Positions 16,333-25,602 of a DNA stretch of 64,000 nucleotides are shown piece by piece (position 1 is the stretch's first letter; each line of letters begins with the position of its first letter). The translations under genes and the position numbers were made by a program. The notes beneath the pieces are model-generated. The model was not told where the DNA came from. It ran no database searches and saw only the letters and a program-made list of their open reading frames with translations. Location: assembly GCF_023195755.1 (NCBI RefSeq), contig NZ_CP096203.1, positions 496,001 to 560,000 of the forward strand. Direction: 5' to 3'. The stretch is from Chryseobacterium nepalense (GTDB lineage Bacteria; Bacteroidota; Bacteroidia; Flavobacteriales; Weeksellaceae).

Positions 16333-18159
16333 ATGAAGTTTTATTCTTTGATTGTTCTGTTTGTGTTGTTAGGTTTTGCTGTAATGTCTTTCAATCCTTC
16401 TCATAAAGGTTTTAAAAATGAAAATTCTGTGATCCATGAAGGTTTATCAGATTTTAAAACCAGACTCAGCCAATTGAAATCCGATGCTTATGGTTTTTCC
16501 GAAAACAAAATAACGCTTGAAGATTTGCGCAAAACTTTAAAGGAAACAAGAAATTCATTCAAAGAAATAGAGTTTTATGTAGCCTATCATTATCCTGAAT
16601 TTACAAAAACACACCTTAACGCAGCTCCTTTATTTCATATTGAAGCGGCTGGAACAACTTCTTATACACTTCCTCCGGAAGGTCTTCAGGTTCTGGATGA
16701 ACTGGTGTTTTCTGATGAAGCAGAAACCAAAAAAGAAGAAATAAAGACTATTGCCGATTTTCTTTTCAACAGTTATTCAAGTTTCTATTTAAGCTCACTG
16801 AAAAACGGTTTAAGTAAAGGAAGCAATAAAACATTGCCGTTGAGAATTGAACTCATCAGAATATATAGCCTCGGCGTGACAGGCTTTGATACGCCGGGCT
16901 CTTTAAATATTTCCGAAGAAACCCTGCATGCCTTTTCAGGAATGGAAAAGTATATTCAGGATGATCCTTATTTTAAAAATTACAACACGGAAAAAGCAGA
17001 TCAGTTGTTTTCCGCAGGCATCACTTACCTTTCAGAAAATAAAGAATTTGAAACTTTCGACAGGATAGAGTTTTACAAAAAATATATTCAGCCTTTATAC
17101 CGGGAACTGGGAAGCTGGGACGGAAGAACGGATGATCTGAAAGAATTTTCCGGATGGAATCCCGGAAGCAAAGATTTTTTCAGCAGCGATTTTCTTGATC
17201 CTTATTTTTATACTTTGCTGAAAAAGGATGAAGATAATGAAGCGTTAAGAAAGCTGGGCAAACAAATTTTCTATGATCAGAATGTAAGCGGCAACGGTAA
17301 AATGAGTTGTGCTACATGTCATCTTCCCGAAAATGCATTCACGGATCTTAAATCCAAGTCGCCAAGCAATGTAGACGGAAAAACAGTACTGAGGAATTCT
17401 CCTACACTTTACAACGCTGTTTTTGCCAAAAGATTTTTCTATGATTTAAGGGCTTTTTACCTCGAGCAGCAGGCCGAACATGTTATTTACAACAAGGACG
17501 AATTCAACACCAGTTATGATAATATTATTAAGAAAATAAACGCAGATCCGGAATATAAGAAAGCCTTCAAAAAAGCTTTTAAAAAAGGAAATATCAACCG
17601 GGAAAATTTTTCAAAAGCGTTGAGTTCTTACGTTGCTTCCCTCTATTCTTACGATAGTGATTTTGATAAATTTATGAGAAGTGAAAAAGAAATTTCTGAC
17701 GATGCAAAAAATGGTTTCAACCTGTTTATGGGAAAAGCCAATTGCGCAACCTGCCATTTTGCACCGAACTTTTCAGGTCTTGTGCCGCCATTTTTTAATG
17801 AAAATGAATCTGAAGTATTGGGAATAACCGCAAAACCGATTGATCAAAAACCTCTTGAACTTGACGCAGATAAAGGAAGAGTAAACAGCCCGGTGAAAAA
17901 AGAGAATTCATGGATTTACGAAAATTCTTTCAAAACCGTAACCGTAAGAAATATTGCCCTAACCAAACCCTACTTTCACAACGGCGCTTTCAACAGCCTG
18001 GAAGAAGTTCTTGAGTTCTATAATGAAGGAGGTGGAGAAGGATTAGGATTAAAAATGAAAAACCAGACGCTTGCTCCGGATAAATTAAATCTCACTCAAA
18101 CCGAAATCAAACAGGTTATTACTTTTCTTAATTCTTTAACGGATATCAGCAATAAATAA
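16333..18159 (+). CDS. Di-heme cytochrome c peroxidase with imelysin-like N-terminal domain
   Basis: A 608-residue exported protein. The C-terminal half is a bacterial cytochrome c peroxidase/MauG-type domain with two heme c sites, Cys326-Ala-Thr-Cys329-His330 and Cys471-Ala-Thr-Cys474-His475, plus the PYFHNGAFNSLEEVLEFYNEGG segment typical of the family. These reduce hydrogen peroxide or oxidise proteins in the periplasm. About 290 residues precede it and are helical, with LPPEGLQVLDELVF and a GFDTPG turn resembling imelysin-like domains. Ordinary peroxidases are about 350-400 residues, so this is an extended version. The imelysin link is my pattern judgement. Confidence 0.85.
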   Translation: MKFYSLIVLFVLLGFAVMSFNPSHKGFKNENSVIHEGLSDFKTRLSQLKSDAYGFSENKITLEDLRKTLKETRNSFKEIEFYVAYHYPEFTKTHLNAAPLFHIEAAGTTSYTLPPEGLQVLDELVFSDEAETKKEEIKTIADFLFNSYSSFYLSSLKNGLSKGSNKTLPLRIELIRIYSLGVTGFDTPGSLNISEETLHAFSGMEKYIQDDPYFKNYNTEKADQLFSAGITYLSENKEFETFDRIEFYKKYIQPLYRELGSWDGRTDDLKEFSGWNPGSKDFFSSDFLDPYFYTLLKKDEDNEALRKLGKQIFYDQNVSGNGKMSCATCHLPENAFTDLKSKSPSNVDGKTVLRNSPTLYNAVFAKRFFYDLRAFYLEQQAEHVIYNKDEFNTSYDNIIKKINADPEYKKAFKKAFKKGNINRENFSKALSSYVASLYSYDSDFDKFMRSEKEISDDAKNGFNLFMGKANCATCHFAPNFSGLVPPFFNENESEVLGITAKPIDQKPLELDADKGRVNSPVKKENSWIYENSFKTVTVRNIALTKPYFHNGAFNSLEEVLEFYNEGGGEGLGLKMKNQTLAPDKLNLTQTEIKQVITFLNSLTDISNK

Positions 18160-18608
18160 AAAAGCATCCTTTTGTCATTCTGGAAAATCTCAACGTCATG
18201 ATAATTTAGGCTGATATATATAATCTTTATTCCTTTTTGCGGTTAAATTTTTCCTCCCGCTGATTGCACGGATTTCGCAGATTTTTATCTTGAGATATTA
18301 CATGTTGCGATTTTTTAGCGGCAATCTTGTCATTATGAAACCTTTAGGTCCGGCGTAGTCAAGGAATCTAAAAAACAGCATAATAAAATCTGATATTTTA
18401 ATATTTTTATTGGTTTTTGTATTTCAGCTTATAGTTTAAATACCCTTTTGTTTCTTTTGCGGTTAAAAATTCATGTAACATTTCCTTAACCTGATTAACA
18501 TTAAATTTTCCATTAATTAATATTTCCAAAGAATTATTTAAACTCCTATTAATAGGCTCTTCACAGCAATAAAATAGATTTGTAGAGTCTAATAAATCGA
18601 AATTTAAA
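18160..18608. repeat. Gene-free spacer with degenerate interspersed-repeat fragments
   Basis: No convincing gene lies here. The spacer contains two copies of TTGTCATT (18172-18179 and 18327-18334), each starting a similar sequence that continues toward an AGGAATCT-type end. It also holds two copies of TTTTGCGGTTAAA (18235-18247, 18455-18467). Similar GCGG/GCGTTAAA sequences occur near 5735 and 21815. This looks like eroded REP-like repeats. A -7 box TAGATTTG (18575-18582) serves the next gene. Confidence 0.45.
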
Positions 18609-20753
18609 ATGAAAAGAAAACTACTAACAGTTGCAGCTCTTGCAATGGTTTCGGGTACGCTGTTGAATGCCCAGACTTTTATCTTCAACAAAAATTCTTC
18701 ATGGAAGTACAATGATACCAACACCGCGTTGGCAGACCAGTGGAAAAATGCAAACTATGATGTTACGGCATGGCAGCAGGGAAATGGTCCGTTAGGATAC
18801 GGAGATCCTGTAACCACCCAAACCAATACAGGATTAATCACCGCCTATTTTGCGAAAGATTTCACGGTTAATTTAAATGATCTTTCCTCAACGATGGAAC
18901 TGGGTGTGATGAGAGATGACGGAATTGTAGTTTACCTGAACGGGGAAGAAGTGGTAAGAGACAATATGCCTTCAGGAACAATTGATTTTAACACCTTATC
19001 TTCAACAACCATAGACGGAGCTGCAGAAAGCGTATATAACGTATTCTCTATTCCAAAATCTAAATTTGTAAACGGAAACAACAGGATTTCCATCGAATTA
19101 CATAACAGAGGAGCTTCCAGTTCGGATTTAAGAATTGATGCTTATCTGAAAACAACAGCTACGGTAACTCCCGTACCTTGCAACGCAACTCATATCAGCT
19201 GCTTTACATCCATTGTTCCTACAGCACAAACGAATAAATTAATCATTCCTACAGAACATAAATATCAATTGATCCTTAAAGAAGGAGACAGCTATACAGA
19301 AGGAGGAGGATTAGTAGGAGGGCAGAATGACTTCACAGGATACGTGGCTAAAAATTCAAGCAGCACGAACGGTTACCTTTCCGTAAACCACGAAACCAAT
19401 CCTGGAGGTGTTACAATGGCGGAAATCAATTATAACGCAACAACCAAATTGTGGCAGCTTACAAGATCAAGAGCCGTAAGTTTCTCTGCACCAAGCCTGG
19501 TTCAGACCATCAGAAACTGTTCAGGAGGTGTTACTCCTTGGGGTACCATCGTTACAGCGGAAGAACAGACGACTTCCAATGACGTTAATGCAGACGGAAT
19601 GAAGGATTATGGCTGGCTGGTAGAAATTGATCCGGTTACTGCACAGGTAATTACTCAGAATACGGACGGTTCTAAAGGAAAACTTTGGCAGATGGGAATC
19701 ATGAACCACGAAAATGTGGTGGTGAACAATGCCGGAACGGTGGCTTATTATGGTGAAGATGGCGGAACGCATATGGTGTACAAATATGTAATGGATACGC
19801 CGAATAACCTTTCCTCAGGAAATCTTTATGTATTGAAATTAGATCAGGGATTAAGCAGCGGGGATCCTGTAGCGACAACTGCAACCTGGGTTCAGGTGCC
19901 TAATAAAACAAAAGCAGATCAGAACAATACGTCATCTTTGGCGCAATCGCTTGGTGGAACTTCTTTCAATGGAATAGAAGACGTGGAAATCAGTCCGCTT
20001 GATGGCAAAGTATATTTTACAGCAAAGGGATTGAATAAAGTATACCGGTTAAAAGACGACGGAGCAACCGCTTCTCAGGTGGAAACTTTCGTGGGAGGTC
20101 TTACGACTAACTATTCTTTCGACACGGCACAGGGAACAAAAACTGAAGCCTGGGGAGACGGGAACGACAACCTTACTTTTGATGAGCTTGGGAACCTGTG
20201 GGTTCTTCAGGATGGTGGGAAAAATTATATCTGGGTAGTGGCTCCGGATCATACGCAGGCAAATCCTAAAGTGAAATTATTTGCATCCATGCCGGCAGGA
20301 TCAGAACCGACCGGACTTACTTTCACGCCAGATCACAAATTCGGATTCTTCTCTATCCAGCATCCGGATTCTACTATTTCTACAGATGTTGACGCTACCG
20401 GAAATACGATTGACTACAGAGGGAAATCTGCAACAATAGTAGTAGCCCTGAAAAACAATCTGGGTACGGCAGGTTCTCTTGGAACCATCGAAACACAGCC
20501 GGAAAACACAATAACCGTTGCTCCGAACCCTACTTCAGGAATCGTAAAAATCAATTCTCCGAAAGGACTGAAAAACATTATGGTAACAGCTTACAGTATT
20601 GATGGTAAAATTGTTTTCACCCAGAAATATTCAGGATTAAACAAAGTTTTAGACCTTGATTTTACCAATCAGCTTAATACTTCAAGAGTTTTAATTCTGA
20701 ACATTGAAGCGGAAGGAGGATTCCAGCAGACCGTAAAATTGCTGAAAAAATAA
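18609..20753 (+). CDS. PhoX-like (DUF839) phosphatase with T9SS sorting tail
   Basis: A 714-residue secreted protein. The signal peptide ends near LNAQ-22. Residues about 25-185 form a beta-sandwich (WKYNDTNTALADQW... YLNGEEVVRDNM). Residues about 195-620 resemble the DUF839/PhoX alkaline phosphatase domain, with the motifs YLSVNHETNPGG, CSGGVTPWGTIVTAEEQ, GWLVEIDP, a NHENVVV segment and GDGNDNLTFDELGNLWV. PhoX enzymes are calcium/iron phosphomonoesterases. The last 75 residues (VAPNPTSGIVKI to LLKK) are a type A T9SS C-terminal signal, so the protein is sent across the outer membrane and held at or released from the surface. Exact phosphatase activity is inferred. Confidence 0.85.
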   Translation: MKRKLLTVAALAMVSGTLLNAQTFIFNKNSSWKYNDTNTALADQWKNANYDVTAWQQGNGPLGYGDPVTTQTNTGLITAYFAKDFTVNLNDLSSTMELGVMRDDGIVVYLNGEEVVRDNMPSGTIDFNTLSSTTIDGAAESVYNVFSIPKSKFVNGNNRISIELHNRGASSSDLRIDAYLKTTATVTPVPCNATHISCFTSIVPTAQTNKLIIPTEHKYQLILKEGDSYTEGGGLVGGQNDFTGYVAKNSSSTNGYLSVNHETNPGGVTMAEINYNATTKLWQLTRSRAVSFSAPSLVQTIRNCSGGVTPWGTIVTAEEQTTSNDVNADGMKDYGWLVEIDPVTAQVITQNTDGSKGKLWQMGIMNHENVVVNNAGTVAYYGEDGGTHMVYKYVMDTPNNLSSGNLYVLKLDQGLSSGDPVATTATWVQVPNKTKADQNNTSSLAQSLGGTSFNGIEDVEISPLDGKVYFTAKGLNKVYRLKDDGATASQVETFVGGLTTNYSFDTAQGTKTEAWGDGNDNLTFDELGNLWVLQDGGKNYIWVVAPDHTQANPKVKLFASMPAGSEPTGLTFTPDHKFGFFSIQHPDSTISTDVDATGNTIDYRGKSATIVVALKNNLGTAGSLGTIETQPENTITVAPNPTSGIVKINSPKGLKNIMVTAYSIDGKIVFTQKYSGLNKVLDLDFTNQLNTSRVLILNIEAEGGFQQTVKLLKK

Positions 20754-20771
20754 ATTATTAATATTTTACAC

Positions 20772-20808
20772 AACTGCCGGTAATCCATGGGTTGCCGGTA
20801 GTTTTTTT
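20772..20808 (+). terminator. Terminator after the PhoX-like gene
   Basis: A 10-bp stem with two G-T pairs (20774-20783 with 20792-20801) is followed by a T7 run. Confidence 0.8.
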
Positions 20809-20813
20809 AGTTT

Positions 20814-21713
20814 ATGAAAAAGTTATTTTTTTCTGTTCCGTTAATCATTTTTTTACAGGCAAAAGCACAGATTGATCCTGTAAAATACCCAACATATACC
20901 AATATAGATGATGCGTTGAAAAGTGGAAAAACAGTTTACAGCATGAGTTTTCGGGGGAAAACAATGTTTAATCTTCCTGTTGAAATTCAGAAGTTCGATT
21001 CTGTTTTCTTTCTGAATCTGATGGAAAATAAATTTGAGAAAATGGACGAATCTATCTTTAAACTGAAAGAGCTTACGATTTTGAACCTCAATGAAAACAG
21101 CATCAAATATATTCCCGATGAAATTGCAGAACTTCAGAAACTTGAAAGTTTTTCCATTAATTTAAATAATCTGACCAGTATCAATCCAAATTTAGGTAAG
21201 CTTAAAAAGTTAAAAACCATTCATCTTGATGCCAATAATCTGAACGTTTTTCCGGAAGCATTACTGGAAATTCCGGGACTGGAAGAAATTAACCTGCAGG
21301 GAAACCAAATCAGCTTCATTGCTAAAGATTTAGATAAAATTAAAAACCTGAGATCATTAAATTTATCTTCCAATCAGATTAATGATCTGGGAAAACTGGA
21401 ATTTCCGCAACAGTTGAAATATCTTGAATTACAACAAAATTCTATTGCTCAGTTGCCCGAGGGTTTATTTAAATCTAAACAACTGGAATTTTTAAATCTA
21501 AGCCAGAACAACATCAGGGAAATCTCCCCTAAAGTCAAAGGGCTAAAAAATATGGTAAGTATGAATCTGGCCAATAATCAACTTACTGATCTGCCTCCGG
21601 AATTTTCTGAGTTGAAAAATCTTAAAACCTTAATATTAACGGGCAATCCGATAAAAAAATCAATCCTTGAAAAACTAAAGAAAATGATTCCGCAAACGCA
21701 GATTTACTTTTAA
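20814..21713 (+). CDS. Leucine-rich-repeat protein, secreted
   Basis: A 299-residue protein with a signal peptide (ending about KAQ-19) and roughly nine leucine-rich repeats of about 23 residues from residue 60 onward (LKELTILNLNENSIKYIPDEI, LKNLRSLNLSSNQINDLGKL, and so on). LRR arrays form curved binding surfaces. No enzymatic domain or anchor is visible. It starts a few bases after the PhoX-like terminator, so it may be expressed by read-through. Partner unknown. Confidence 0.85.
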   Translation: MKKLFFSVPLIIFLQAKAQIDPVKYPTYTNIDDALKSGKTVYSMSFRGKTMFNLPVEIQKFDSVFFLNLMENKFEKMDESIFKLKELTILNLNENSIKYIPDEIAELQKLESFSINLNNLTSINPNLGKLKKLKTIHLDANNLNVFPEALLEIPGLEEINLQGNQISFIAKDLDKIKNLRSLNLSSNQINDLGKLEFPQQLKYLELQQNSIAQLPEGLFKSKQLEFLNLSQNNIREISPKVKGLKNMVSMNLANNQLTDLPPEFSELKNLKTLILTGNPIKKSILEKLKKMIPQTQIYF

Positions 21714-21754
21714 AAGGAAAATTAAAATATTTTTAGCGCAATATGCACAAAAGT

Positions 21755-21840
21755 CTTAGCTGAGTGAAGCGCCATTGCGAACAAAAAATGTTTTCAAGTT
21801 TAATTAAAAAACTTTTTGCGGTCATAGCGTTTGAAGTATT
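21755..21840. repeat. Degenerate interspersed-repeat-like sequence
   Basis: The spacer holds GCTGAGTGAAGCG, CCATTGCGAACAAAAAA and CTTTTTGCGGTCATAGCG, which resemble the repeat fragments seen at 5735 and 18235 in this window. Similar strings are common between genes of this group of bacteria as far as I recall. No gene is seen here. Confidence 0.35.
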
Positions 21841-21853
21841 TAAAAATTGTAAA

Positions 21854-22177
21854 CTATCCGCCGACTCTTTTGGTCTTATATCCCATTTCTTTAAGGATAT
21901 CCATTATTTTATCACGGTTATCCCCCTGAATGATGATCGTTCCATCCTTTTCAGAGCCACCGATTCCCAAGGTGGTTTTTATTTTTTTTGAAATTTTCTT
22001 CAGTTCTTCTTCGGTACCTTCCCAGCCCTCAATGACGGTCACAGGCTTGCCATTTCTGCCTTTCTTCTCAAATTTACATACCAGAGGTTCTTTCTGCTTA
22101 AATTTCTCTTCAGGCATTTCAAAATCCTGCTCATCATGATCAGGAAAAAGGTTTTTCAGTTGATCTCTTAAATCCAT
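21854..22177 (-). CDS. SUI1/eIF1-like translation factor (YciH family)
   Basis: A 107-residue protein of the SUI1 family. The core is GKPVTVIEGWEGTEEELKKISKKIKTTLGIGGSEKDGTIIIQGDNRDKI, with the LGIGGS...GTIIIQGD motif of the eIF1/YciH fold. Bacterial members are small ribosome-binding proteins thought to act on translation initiation fidelity. The N-terminal 30 residues are an acidic, probably disordered extension. Divergent from gpmI. Confidence 0.9.
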   Translation of the reverse strand: MDLRDQLKNLFPDHDEQDFEMPEEKFKQKEPLVCKFEKKGRNGKPVTVIEGWEGTEEELKKISKKIKTTLGIGGSEKDGTIIIQGDNRDKIMDILKEMGYKTKRVGG

Positions 22178-22301
22178 AAGGCAAAATTAATAAAATATTT
22201 AAGGCAGAAAAATATCAGCCCATTCAAACCTGCAAGGTTTAGATAAAACAATTTTAAATAAATTTTAAGTCCTTCAATTCTTCAATTCATTTCAAAATAA
22301 A

Positions 22302-22309
22302 TAAATTTG
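22302..22309 (+). promoter_or_regulatory. -7 element of the gpmI promoter
   Basis: TAAATTTG fits TAnnTTTG and lies 21 bp before the gpmI start codon. No -33 TTTG is seen at the standard distance. Confidence 0.5.
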
Positions 22310-22330
22310 TAATACAAAAGTTTATACAAA

Positions 22331-23872
22331 ATGTCGAAAAAAGCAATATTAGCAATCCTTGACGGATGGGGATTGGGAATGAATCCTGATGTTTCAGCCA
22401 TTGATAAAGCCAATACACCATTTATAGATAACTGCCTTAAAAACTTTCCGCATACAACCCTCGAAGCAAGCGGCCTGGCGGTAGGATTACCGGCGGGACA
22501 AATGGGGAATTCCGAAGTAGGACATATGAATCTGGGTGCGGGAAGAGTGGTATATCAGAATCTGGTAAAGCTGAATATGGCGGTGGAAAATGGTTCTCTA
22601 GGCCAGCAGAAAGTTATTCAGGATGCATTTGAATATGCTAAAAGAGAAAATAAGAAAGTACACTTTATCGGTCTGGTTTCAGATGGAGGTGTGCATTCCC
22701 ATATCAATCACCTTAAAGGACTTCTTACGGCGGCACACGAATTTGGACTACGTGAAAACGTATTTGTTCATGCTTTCACAGATGGGCGCGACTGCGATCC
22801 GCATTCCGGAAAAGGTTTTATTGAAGATCTTCAGGAACATATGATAAAAACGGTAGGCAAGCTTGCTTCTGTTGTAGGAAGATATTACGCGATGGACAGA
22901 GATAAACGATGGGAACGTGTAAAAATTGCTTACGATGCAATGGTGGAAGGAGTAGGAGCGCAGACAACCAATGCTTTGCTGGAAATTCAAAAATCCTACG
23001 ACGAAAATATTACCGACGAATTCATGAAACCGATTATCATGATTGATTCCACCGCAATTGGAAATGTGGTTCCGGTGGCTAAAATCACAGATCATGATGT
23101 TGTTATTTGTTTCAATTTCCGTACAGACAGAGGCCGTGAAATCACAGAAGTGCTTACACAGCATGATAACCCGGAATATTTCATGAGAAAGCTGCCATTG
23201 TATTATGTGACACTTACGAATTATGATAAAACCTTCCAAAACGTACACGTGGTTTTCGATGAAGAAGTATTGCATGAAACGATGGGTGAAATCCTGGAAA
23301 GAAATCATAAAACACAGATCAGGATTGCAGAGACTGAGAAATACCCTCACGTAACATTCTTCTTTTCAGGAGGAAGGGAAGAACCTTTTAACGGAGAAAA
23401 AAGACTGCTTTGCCCGAGTCCTAAAGATGTTCCTACTTACGATCTTAAACCGGAAATGTCAGCCTACGATATTACCAATGCCATTCTTCCGGAACTTGAA
23501 AATGAGACTGCGGATTTTATATGTTTAAATTTTGCCAATACCGATATGGTAGGTCATACAGGTGTATTTTCAGCGGCTGTAAAAGCAGCGGAAACAGTGG
23601 ATCAATGTATTGAAAAAGTAGCGACTACAGCGTATGAGCATGGCTATGCAGTTTTCATTCTTGCCGACCACGGGAATTCAGATGTTATGATTAACCCGGA
23701 CGGATCACCAAACACGCAGCATTCAACCAATCTGGTTCCTTTTATCGTGATGGATAAAGACCATACCTGGAATCTGAAACCTGGCAAGCTTGGTGATGTG
23801 GCGCCTACCATTTTAAAAGTAATGGGTGTGGAAATACCACAAATAATGACCGGAGATATATTAGTAAGCTAA
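22331..23872 (+). CDS. gpmI: 2,3-bisphosphoglycerate-independent phosphoglycerate mutase
   Basis: A 513-residue enzyme that interconverts 3- and 2-phosphoglycerate in glycolysis and gluconeogenesis. It belongs to the alkaline phosphatase superfamily: Asp11 in ILDGWG and the phosphoryl-carrying Ser61 in GNSEVGHMNLG bind two manganese ions together with the C-terminal NFANTDMVGHTG and LADHGNSDVM motifs. Length is the family norm. Single-gene unit with a -7 box upstream and a hairpin terminator downstream. Confidence 0.98.
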   Translation: MSKKAILAILDGWGLGMNPDVSAIDKANTPFIDNCLKNFPHTTLEASGLAVGLPAGQMGNSEVGHMNLGAGRVVYQNLVKLNMAVENGSLGQQKVIQDAFEYAKRENKKVHFIGLVSDGGVHSHINHLKGLLTAAHEFGLRENVFVHAFTDGRDCDPHSGKGFIEDLQEHMIKTVGKLASVVGRYYAMDRDKRWERVKIAYDAMVEGVGAQTTNALLEIQKSYDENITDEFMKPIIMIDSTAIGNVVPVAKITDHDVVICFNFRTDRGREITEVLTQHDNPEYFMRKLPLYYVTLTNYDKTFQNVHVVFDEEVLHETMGEILERNHKTQIRIAETEKYPHVTFFFSGGREEPFNGEKRLLCPSPKDVPTYDLKPEMSAYDITNAILPELENETADFICLNFANTDMVGHTGVFSAAVKAAETVDQCIEKVATTAYEHGYAVFILADHGNSDVMINPDGSPNTQHSTNLVPFIVMDKDHTWNLKPGKLGDVAPTILKVMGVEIPQIMTGDILVS

Positions 23873-23894
23873 AATAATAATATAAGAGATAAAT

Positions 23895-23925
23895 TGCCGT
23901 TATAATTATGTATAGCGGCATTTTT
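23895..23925 (+). terminator. gpmI terminator
   Basis: A 10-bp stem with one G-T pair (23895-23904 with 23911-23920) is followed by TTTTT. Confidence 0.85.
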
Positions 23926-23982
23926 ATGATTAATATTAGAACAATTAACAGTTTATTATGTTCTAAATAATAAATAAAAACT

Positions 23983-23990
23983 TAAATTTG
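23983..23990 (+). promoter_or_regulatory. -7 element before the acyl-ACP desaturase gene
   Basis: TAAATTTG matches the Bacteroidota -7 consensus, 23 bp before the ATG at 24014. Confidence 0.5.
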
Positions 23991-24013
23991 CAAATTAAAC
24001 CTAAATTTATAAA

Positions 24014-24994
24014 ATGTATCAAAAGCTTGTTAGGAAAGAAGTAATGGGAATTTTGGAAAAGGAAGTAGGCTCTTTTCTGGATAAATTTTTAACGCCAATC
24101 GAGAAGATCTGGCAACCTTCTGATTATCTTCCGGATCCTTCAAGCTCAGAATTTAAATATGATCTTGAAGAAATTCAGACGTTCGCAAGAGAAATGCCTT
24201 ATGATCTTTTTGTAACCCTTATCGGAGACTGTATTACGGAAGAAGCTTTACCTTCCTACGAATCCTGGCTGATGGGCGTAGACGGTGTAGATCAGGAGCA
24301 AAGAGAAGTAGGCTGGGCACACTGGGTAAGAGCATGGACCGCTGAAGAAAACAGACACGGTGATCTTTTGAGCAAATATCTTTATCTGTGCGGAAGAGTA
24401 AATATGAGAGAAGTGGAAGTAACCACCCAATACCTGATTAATGACGGTTTTGATTTGGGAACAAGTATGGATCCGTACAGAAACTTTATCTACACAAGTT
24501 TTCAGGAAACAGCCACTAATATTTCTCACAGAAGAGTAGGGACGCTGGCAAAACAATCCGGAAACGGGAAGCTGGCTAAAATGTGTGGCGTTATTGCCGC
24601 CGATGAGGCAAGACATGCCAAAGCTTACAAGCATTTTGTGGCAAAGATCCTGGAAATAGATCCTTCGGAAATGATCCTTGCGTTTGAAGATATGATGCGC
24701 AAGAAAATTGTAATGCCTGCTCACATGATGAGACAGTCCGGACAGAAAGCCGGTGAGCTTTGGGGCCATTTCTCAGATGCAGCACAGAGATGTATGGTGT
24801 ACACAGGTCAGGATTACATCAACATTATGAAAGAACTTCTTGACGAGTGGAAAATAGAACACGTTAAAGGTCTTAATGAAAAAGCCGAAAAAGCTCAGGA
24901 ATACCTGATGAAGCTTCCGGCAAGACTTCAGAAAATTACGGACAGAATATCAACTCCGGATCTGCAGTTCCAGTTCAGCTGGGTAAAAAGTTAA
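24014..24994 (+). CDS. Acyl-[acyl-carrier-protein] desaturase
   Basis: A 326-residue soluble di-iron desaturase (plant stearoyl-ACP desaturase family) that inserts a double bond in acyl-ACP, tuning membrane fluidity. The iron ligands are visible: Glu77 in CITEEAL, Glu112 and His115 in EENRHGDLL, Glu165 in FQETATNISHRR, and Glu198 and His201 in DEARHAKAY. It needs oxygen and ferredoxin, fitting an aerobe. Single gene between a -7 box and a terminator. Confidence 0.95.
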   Translation: MYQKLVRKEVMGILEKEVGSFLDKFLTPIEKIWQPSDYLPDPSSSEFKYDLEEIQTFAREMPYDLFVTLIGDCITEEALPSYESWLMGVDGVDQEQREVGWAHWVRAWTAEENRHGDLLSKYLYLCGRVNMREVEVTTQYLINDGFDLGTSMDPYRNFIYTSFQETATNISHRRVGTLAKQSGNGKLAKMCGVIAADEARHAKAYKHFVAKILEIDPSEMILAFEDMMRKKIVMPAHMMRQSGQKAGELWGHFSDAAQRCMVYTGQDYINIMKELLDEWKIEHVKGLNEKAEKAQEYLMKLPARLQKITDRISTPDLQFQFSWVKS

Positions 24995-25017
24995 TCTATA
25001 TTATTAAATTATAAAAG

Positions 25018-25061
25018 TAAGAGCGCCGGAGTATACTTGGGCGTTCTTTTTTGTATCTTTG
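25018..25061 (+). terminator. Desaturase terminator overlapping the next promoter
   Basis: The hairpin AAGAGCGCC (25019-25027) with GGCGTTCTT (25040-25048) is followed by a T-run. Immediately after comes TATCTTTG (25054-25061), a good -7 box for the gene at 25086, so the terminator and promoter are packed together. Confidence 0.75.
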
Positions 25062-25085
25062 CATTTTTAAAAACAAATTCACAGA

Positions 25086-25514
25086 ATGAATAATAAAAAA
25101 ATTGCAGTTGACTTTGACGGAACTATTGTTGATGATGCTTATCCCGCGATTGGCAAACCGAAGATTTTTGCTTTTGAAACACTAAAAAAACTTCAGTCGG
25201 AAGGATACAGACTTATCCTTTGGACTTACCGTCACGGAAGAGCATTGGATGAAGCCGTAGAATTCTGTATGAAAAACGGTGTTGAGTTTTATGCGGTAAA
25301 TTCCAGCTTTGAAGGAGAAGTTTTTGATTCCGAAAATCAATCCAGAAAAATTGATGCAGATTGGTTCATAGATGACAGAAATCTGGGAGGATTTCCGGGT
25401 TGGGGTGAAATCTACAATATTATTCAGGAGAGAATAGAATTCCGGGTTGAAGGAAAAGAAGTCCTGGCTTATTCAAAGCTTAAAAAAGAAAAGAAAAAAG
25501 GATTGTTCTGGTAG
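25086..25514 (+). CDS. Small HAD-like phosphatase/hydrolase (BT0820-like)
   Basis: A 142-residue minimal HAD-superfamily protein. Motif I is AVDFDGTIVDD with nucleophile Asp9 and Asp11, motif II is the Thr in LILWTYR, and DADWFIDDRNLGG supplies the late acidic motif. There is no sizeable cap domain. Bacteroidota carry this short family widely, and its substrate is unknown to me. The lysine-rich tail (KKEKKKGLFW) is unusual. Confidence 0.85.
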   Translation: MNNKKIAVDFDGTIVDDAYPAIGKPKIFAFETLKKLQSEGYRLILWTYRHGRALDEAVEFCMKNGVEFYAVNSSFEGEVFDSENQSRKIDADWFIDDRNLGGFPGWGEIYNIIQERIEFRVEGKEVLAYSKLKKEKKKGLFW

Positions 25515-25523
25515 AATATCCGA

Positions 25524-25587
25524 TGTAACAATTTACCAATATAACAATCTACCAATCAGAACATGGTTACACTGTTATATTGTTACA
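25524..25587. repeat. Intergenic imperfect inverted repeat (TGTAACAAT type)
   Basis: The left arm starts TGTAACAAT and the right arm ends ATTGTTACA. Between them TACCAAT and TATAACAAT are repeated, and the reverse of the right half (starting TGTAACAATATAACAG) resembles the left half. It fills almost the whole 88-bp spacer before map, as a mobile or REP-like repeat would. Copy number cannot be judged from one window. Confidence 0.5.
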
Positions 25588-25602
25588 TTTTATAATTAAA
25601 AA

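Noticed and set aside
18407..18724. Minus-strand 105-codon frame overlapping the start of the PhoX-like gene
   Set aside because: It runs through degenerate repeat sequence, lies over the signal peptide of a certain gene, and its protein matches nothing I recognise.
22748..23350. 200-codon frame antisense to gpmI
   Set aside because: Cys/His/Phe-rich shadow of a strongly conserved gene in the opposite strand.
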